51,606 nt of DNA from a virus, in IMG/VR virus record IMGVR_UViG_3300034082_001881, positions 1-51,606 of that record; one strand, 5' to 3'. The position numbers and the translations under genes were made by a program. Under the pieces are notes generated by a model. That model was given only the letters and a program-made list of their open reading frames with translations. It was not told the origin of the DNA and did not search any database. Positions 47,927-51,606 of the stretch are shown here, piece by piece. Position 1 is the stretch's first letter, and every line of letters starts with the position of its first letter.

Positions 47927-48772
47927 ATGGGCAAAATGTTTTTTGATTTAACTGGTATTTATCATTATATGTCAGAAGATTACAATTTATCACCATTCTT
48001 TAAAAGAAGAATTGACCATCATAAGTTTGAAAAAATGATGAGGAAAGGTATCGGTTATATTTATTTTGAATCAAAAAGTCTTGAAGAATTTAAATATAAA
48101 TTAGTTAAGGCGACACTAGAAAATTATATACATTACAAATATAATATTGAAATTGAAGATCAACCTCAGGATGATGTGGATAATTTTATTGACTATATGA
48201 TTAAAACTTACGATTCATTACTTAAGGGTTATTATTATGACGAAAGAAAAAGTAGAGGTGGTATAAACGAATCTATAAATAACAAGTTAAGTAAAGAAAC
48301 AATGACGGAAACATTCCAAGACATTGTTGACGAAACGTTAGAGGAAATTAAACATAATTGTGAAGAACTGGATACCAACGATTTTCCTGAATGGCTATCT
48401 GATGAGGAAGGTTATAGACCTTCAGCTTGCGATGTTGTTGATACTATAGATAAAATAAGTATTGTAAATATAGAAAGAAGAAAAGGTATAAGTACCATTC
48501 CAATGTTTGAAGTTGATTTAAATTTAACTTTTAATAGTATATCAGAATGGATTGATTATGATGATTTTATTTATCTTATTGCGGATAGAATAATTAATAA
48601 GTGGAGAATACATTTTATCTTTAATATTAAAGAACAGGAGAATAGTAATAAACGAGAAATGTGGGAATACGCAAGGACACTAAAAAATGCAAGACAACAG
48701 GGATCTAAATTAAGATTTCCTAAATCCGCAATTAAGGCAAACCCAATGAGGTTTAGACCATACAATAGATAA
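47927..48772 (+). CDS. Unknown protein, 281 aa
   Basis: MGKMFFDLTGIYHYMSEDYN begins a protein with an acidic first part and a basic C-terminal helix and Arg/Phe-rich tail (KLRFPKSAIKANPMRFRPYN). A GINESINNKLSKETMTETFQ stretch near residue 110 looks like an internal tag segment followed by an acidic domain, so it may be two units joined. Function unknown. Confidence 0.72.
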   Translation: MGKMFFDLTGIYHYMSEDYNLSPFFKRRIDHHKFEKMMRKGIGYIYFESKSLEEFKYKLVKATLENYIHYKYNIEIEDQPQDDVDNFIDYMIKTYDSLLKGYYYDERKSRGGINESINNKLSKETMTETFQDIVDETLEEIKHNCEELDTNDFPEWLSDEEGYRPSACDVVDTIDKISIVNIERRKGISTIPMFEVDLNLTFNSISEWIDYDDFIYLIADRIINKWRIHFIFNIKEQENSNKREMWEYARTLKNARQQGSKLRFPKSAIKANPMRFRPYNR

Positions 48773-49671
48773 TGCCAACATCAAGACCATTTGCATATAA
48801 TACAGGGTCATTAATACCTGGCACCGACCAAGTTGGTGACTTAGCTATTGGTGTTGATCCGTTAGATTATACAGGTGGAATTGGTGGTGTTAGATGGTGG
48901 GAAGGTCCTGATGAAGATTTGGGTTATGTTATATGTAGACCTAACCTTAGTGGTAATCAACCTAATCCTGATAACGTACCTGCTTATGTTAGATTTTATA
49001 GATCTAAACTTAAGACAGAACAATCATTTGTTGATTTAGTTAATGGTGTTTATGGACAAAGTTTTACAAATGGGAATGATTGTAAGTATTATTTGGAATC
49101 GTTAGGTTTTTGGAGTTCATGGGTTGTTGTTCTAACCCCAACACCTACGCCTACACAAACTCAAACACCAACTCAAACACCTACGCAAACACCAACACAA
49201 ACCTTAACAAGTACACCGACACCAACACCTACAACTTCGTCAGTGCCAGCTAGTGGTGTTACATTCTTTCAGGCATTTACTCAAGGAGTTGCGCCAACGT
49301 CAGCTATGGAAACTGCTTGGAATACATTTAGAAGTCAATTAACTGGTACCACATATACACAATTTGTTTGGTCAAGTACCAATGGAAGTTCAATAACGGT
49401 TTCCGACCCAACAAAAGTACAAACTCTTGCAAATAACTTAAGAACTGCAACTGTTGGAAATGTTACAATCGGAGCCAATGTTTGGTTTGTTGGGACAGGT
49501 TGTGGTACCCCTAAAATTGGTGGTGTTGCGGTTGAGTTCTCAAATGTTGGTAGTTGTACTGCGAGTAGTACATACGCACTTAGACCTATGATTAATAATG
49601 CAAACTGGGGTGGAACAAATCAATCTACGGTTGGTGCTCCATCACAAACAATAACTTTAACATTTAGTTAA
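48772..49671 (+). CDS. Pro/Thr-linker protein, probable virion surface protein, 299 aa
   Basis: Residues 1-118 form a domain (SRPFAYNTGSLIPGTDQVGD, then LGYVICRPNLSGNQPNPDNV) that resembles decoration or fibre proteins. Residues 121-160 are a long TPTPTQTQTPTQ linker. The C-terminal 135 residues (VTFFQAFTQGVAPTSAMETA, then NATVG-like beta-rich) form a second globular domain. No signal peptide. Such PT-rich linkers are frequent in marine phage structural proteins. It overlaps the previous gene by 1 nt. Confidence 0.72.
   Translation: MPTSRPFAYNTGSLIPGTDQVGDLAIGVDPLDYTGGIGGVRWWEGPDEDLGYVICRPNLSGNQPNPDNVPAYVRFYRSKLKTEQSFVDLVNGVYGQSFTNGNDCKYYLESLGFWSSWVVVLTPTPTPTQTQTPTQTPTQTPTQTLTSTPTPTPTTSSVPASGVTFFQAFTQGVAPTSAMETAWNTFRSQLTGTTYTQFVWSSTNGSSITVSDPTKVQTLANNLRTATVGNVTIGANVWFVGTGCGTPKIGGVAVEFSNVGSCTASSTYALRPMINNANWGGTNQSTVGAPSQTITLTFS
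49134..49233 (+). repeat. Pro/Thr-coding minisatellite
   Basis: Degenerate ACACCAACA/CAAACACCT-type units of 6-12 bp encode TPTPTQTQ. Tract length is likely to vary. Confidence 0.85.
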
Positions 49672-49672
49672 T

Positions 49673-49804
49673 ATGGAAACTTATAACGTAATAGAAATAT
49701 CAACAAGGGATATCATGTTGGAAAACGCAACACAACAGGAATGTATTGATTGGATTAACACCTATGGAAATATTATAGAATATACGATAGTAGAGTATTT
49801 TTAA
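49673..49804 (+). CDS. Small unknown protein, 43 aa
   Basis: METYNVIEISTRDIMLENAT continues as QQECIDWINTYGNIIEYTIV. The ATG is 1 nt after the previous stop and the frame ends just before the next class B box, so it is a likely short gene. Function unknown. Confidence 0.55.
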   Translation: METYNVIEISTRDIMLENATQQECIDWINTYGNIIEYTIVEYF

Positions 49805-49806
49805 CT

Positions 49807-49815
49807 ATATTTATG
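49807..49815 (+). promoter_or_regulatory. Class B promoter box for the 49821 gene
   Basis: ATATTTATG, one base different from the consensus, ends 5 nt before the ATG at 49821. Confidence 0.4.
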
Positions 49816-49820
49816 GAATA

Positions 49821-50411
49821 ATGAAAGAGTTAATTAGAAAAATATTAAAAGAAGAAAAGATGAACCCAATCAAAAAGTTCTTCTTTGATCATTGGGATGA
49901 AATGAGATCTAATGGTGAATATCCGACTATTGATTATAGTTTGATTGGTAAACTTGGTTTTAGAAAACGATCAATAGAGATAAGTGATTACTATACTGAA
50001 TACATTGGTGGGGAAAGTGTTGGTGAAGAGAATTTATTGGATTTTTTATCGTCTCAGGTATTTCATTCTGATGACCTTAGTTTTAGAAGACAATGGGGTG
50101 ATGAAGATTTAATATTCACGTTTAAGTTAAGTAATGTTCGTGTTGATAAATATATATTTGGAGATAAAAACATTGAGGCTGATGTTGATATACTTGAAGG
50201 TTATATAAATTTAGACGAATATGATGAAGATCAAGATGAATATACTCAGGTAAGGTACAACATTTCAAGGGGTAATAATGAAATAGATGATATGTCTACT
50301 TATTTTGATGTACAGGATGAGATTAAAACAATAGTTCAATCATTTATTATTGACTTCGCAATAAAATATGGTACAGAAATTACTGATGCTGATGTGGATA
50401 TATTAAAATAA
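49821..50411 (+). CDS. Tagged acidic protein, paralogue of 50636, 196 aa
   Basis: The start MKELIRKILKEEKMNPIKKF is nearly the same as that of the 50636 gene, with an ILKEE site. The following region (FFFDHWDEMRSNGEYP...KLGFRKRSI...YYTEYIGG) matches it too. The C-terminal half is acidic. It is probably a duplicated virion protein. Function unknown. Confidence 0.78.
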   Translation: MKELIRKILKEEKMNPIKKFFFDHWDEMRSNGEYPTIDYSLIGKLGFRKRSIEISDYYTEYIGGESVGEENLLDFLSSQVFHSDDLSFRRQWGDEDLIFTFKLSNVRVDKYIFGDKNIEADVDILEGYINLDEYDEDQDEYTQVRYNISRGNNEIDDMSTYFDVQDEIKTIVQSFIIDFAIKYGTEITDADVDILK

Positions 50412-50415
50412 TTTG

Positions 50416-50423
50416 TATATTTG
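50416..50423 (+). promoter_or_regulatory. Class A -7 box for the 50435 gene
   Basis: TATATTTG, 11 nt before the ATG; no clear TTG. Confidence 0.45.
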
Positions 50424-50434
50424 TATAATTAATT

Positions 50435-50575
50435 ATGTCAAACAATATTCAAACATACGGAAAGATGAAAACTATTGAGATTACAATTCAAGAGATATGG
50501 GCTGCGACAAGACCTATTGTTCAAAAGAGTAAGAAATGTTACACTCGTAAGAAAAAACATAAGAATGTGGATTAA
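50435..50575 (+). CDS. Small basic protein, 46 aa
   Basis: MSNNIQTYGKMKTIEITIQE continues as IWAATRPIVQ and ends in a Lys-rich tail (KSKKCYTRKKKHKNVD). It has its own class A box and a terminator directly after. The basic tail could bind nucleic acid. No family is recognised. Confidence 0.62.
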   Translation: MSNNIQTYGKMKTIEITIQEIWAATRPIVQKSKKCYTRKKKHKNVD

Positions 50576-50583
50576 TACCATTG

Positions 50584-50615
50584 ACCTGAGGAACTACGTC
50601 TCAGGTTTTGTTTTT
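50584..50615 (+). terminator. Rho-independent terminator after the 50435 gene
   Basis: ACCTGAG (50584-50590) and CTCAGGT (50600-50606) pair around GAACTACGT, followed by a T-rich run. Confidence 0.93.
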
Positions 50616-50620
50616 ATGTG

Positions 50621-50629
50621 ATATTTATA
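50621..50629 (+). promoter_or_regulatory. Class B promoter box for the 50636 gene
   Basis: ATATTTATA ends 6 nt before the ATG at 50636. Confidence 0.55.
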
Positions 50630-50635
50630 TTTTAT

Positions 50636-51190
50636 ATGAGAGATCTTATCAGGAAAATATTGATGGAAGAAAAGGTTAATCCTGTGAAGAAATATTTCTT
50701 TGATCTTTGGGATGAACAAAAATCTTTAGGTGAGGTACCAAGATTCAACCCAGTAATGGTAAAAAAACTTGGTTTTCGTAGTAAAGCAAAGGATATATTA
50801 GGTTATTATAGAGAATATATGGGTAATGTATATGACCTGAGAAAAGAGTTTGAAAGATATCTGACCAATAGAGAGGAGTTCAGTACTGATGACATGGAAG
50901 ATGCTGGTGTTTATACAGGTGGATATGATTTTTCATTTAAATTTCCAAGTGTTTTTGTAAGAGAAGAAAATAATCAAGTTGAAATATTTGTTGATTTTGA
51001 TATTACTCACGGTAGTGTTACATTAATAACAAATGGTATGGAATATGATTTAACTGATCATGAATCAATAACTGAAGAACTTTGGTGGGAATTAGATGTT
51101 GAGATAAAAGACATGATTAATGATTTTGTTCAAAGTACCGCACATTCATTTGGAATAGAATTTGATGACATACATATTCAATGGGGTTAA
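50636..51190 (+). CDS. Tagged acidic protein, paralogue of 49821, 184 aa
   Basis: The ATG at 50636 (MRDLIRKILMEEKVNPVKKY) is chosen over 50618 because the shared tag begins there and the class B box ends just before it. FFDLWDEQKSLGEVPRFNPV, then KLGFRSKAKDILGYYREYMG parallels the 49821 protein. The last part is acidic and beta-rich. Its end overlaps the converging 51187 gene by 4 nt. Function unknown. Confidence 0.8.
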   Translation: MRDLIRKILMEEKVNPVKKYFFDLWDEQKSLGEVPRFNPVMVKKLGFRSKAKDILGYYREYMGNVYDLRKEFERYLTNREEFSTDDMEDAGVYTGGYDFSFKFPSVFVREENNQVEIFVDFDITHGSVTLITNGMEYDLTDHESITEELWWELDVEIKDMINDFVQSTAHSFGIEFDDIHIQWG

Positions 51191-51561
51191 GCTAACCAAT
51201 TTCTTGGGGTAGGTTCATTAGTTAACGGTATTATATCAATCTTACATTTTGCTGGTATTAAAGAACTAAATGTTCCACGAAACATATTAACCAAATCATC
51301 GCACCATATTTTATCTATATTACATTTAGCAATAATATCAATTGTTAATATGTATTCCGTAACGTGAGCCCTCATATCCAAATCTTCATAATTAAATGAC
51401 TCTCTACTAACAGGTCTACTAACAGTGGTACGGTCAAGTTCATATCTTAATATTGGTTTATCAAGTTTTTTAAGATTAATTGACCTAACGTGAGATATTG
51501 CACCATTACTCATTTCAATTAAGAAATCTTGGAATAAATGAAATTGTTTTTCAAGGTTCAT
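51187..51561 (-). CDS. Unknown protein at the right edge, 124 aa
   Basis: The chosen ATG at 51561 gives MNLEKQFHLFQDFLIEMSNG. A longer frame from 51597 would add a hydrophobic 12-residue stretch (MIISYVIGIIVF). Without the upstream sequence I cannot settle which is used. The product is a soluble protein with no recognised motif, converging on the 50636 gene. Confidence 0.68.
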   Translation of the reverse strand: MNLEKQFHLFQDFLIEMSNGAISHVRSINLKKLDKPILRYELDRTTVSRPVSRESFNYEDLDMRAHVTEYILTIDIIAKCNIDKIWCDDLVNMFRGTFSSLIPAKCKIDIIPLTNEPTPRNWLA

Positions 51562-51606
51562 AAATACAATAATACCAATCACATATGAGATAATCAATTA
51601 CTATTT

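Noticed and set aside
1-51606. tRNA genes
   Set aside because: I saw no cloverleaf with a TTCGA-type T-loop in the gaps between genes. A tRNA search program could still find a degenerate one.

Overview
The window looks like part of a large, strictly lytic-looking tailed phage genome whose host is a Bacteroidota bacterium, probably flavobacterial. Reasons for phage: about 89 short, tightly packed genes, frequent ATGA overlaps, no rRNA or tRNA genes, many small orphan proteins, two homing endonucleases, and phage-typical families (DUF3310, phage ThyA, ClpP-like protease, RNA ligase, peptidoglycan-degrading virion enzymes). Reasons for the host: AT-rich DNA, almost no Shine-Dalgarno sites, lipoprotein signals, and several promoters that match the Bacteroidota housekeeping consensus TTG-N19/20-TAnnTTTG. 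No terminase, portal, major capsid, DNA polymerase or integrase gene is visible here, so the phage assignment is an inference from gene content.

Layout. 1-6.8 kb: a left-edge unknown gene, a Cys-rich microprotein, a tagged acidic protein, then an operon with a shortened sugar aminotransferase, a NeuD/PglD-like acyltransferase, DUF3310, dTDP-glucose 4,6-dehydratase and a DNA methyltransferase. 6.8-10 kb: DHH phosphoesterase, DUF192, Nudix and a possible structured small RNA. 10-13 kb: two peptidoglycan-binding proteins, one 779 residues long. 12.6-17.2 kb: P-loop kinase, metallophosphoesterase, a tagged HExxH protein and an RNA ligase. 17.2-28.6 kb: HNH endonuclease, a tagged Ala-rich protein with peptidoglycan-binding tail, HAD phosphatase, two lipoproteins, CCA-adding-type nucleotidyltransferase, methyltransferase, glycosyltransferase and a GIY-YIG endonuclease. 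28.7-30.6 kb: the most unusual locus, a 632-residue ORF that is mostly 25 copies of a 36-bp repeat separated by unrelated 30-bp segments. 30.6-38.7 kb: small genes, a cyclic-phosphate receiver-like protein, ThyA, ClpP, metallophosphoesterase, RmlC and a DUF5856-like protein. 38.8-51.6 kb: mostly tagged, probably virion-associated proteins, including a tripartite SGNH esterase/peptidoglycan-binding/lytic transglycosylase and a putative nuclease.

Two promoter classes appear. Class A (TTG-N19/20-TAnnTTTG) precedes small metabolic or early-type genes, and its -7 box often ends only 4-5 nt before the ATG, which implies leaderless mRNA. Class B (ATATTTATA or ATATTTATT, no -35) ends 3-14 nt before the ATG of most proteins that carry a shared short N-terminal tag (Lys-rich start, then I/L-I/L-T/S-E-x-Q/E-L). 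I infer that class B is a late phage promoter and the tag marks proteins for packaging into the prohead.

Working together: an RNA-repair set (kinase, ligase, HAD, cREC, CCA-adding enzyme, phosphoesterases) would counter host tRNA-cleaving defences. A dTDP-amino-sugar set plus a glycosyltransferase would modify a surface or virion glycan. The tagged proteins with lytic, protease-like and nuclease-like domains would act during entry or maturation. The 25-repeat coding array resembles a CRISPR array in geometry but is held in one open reading frame; its role is unknown.
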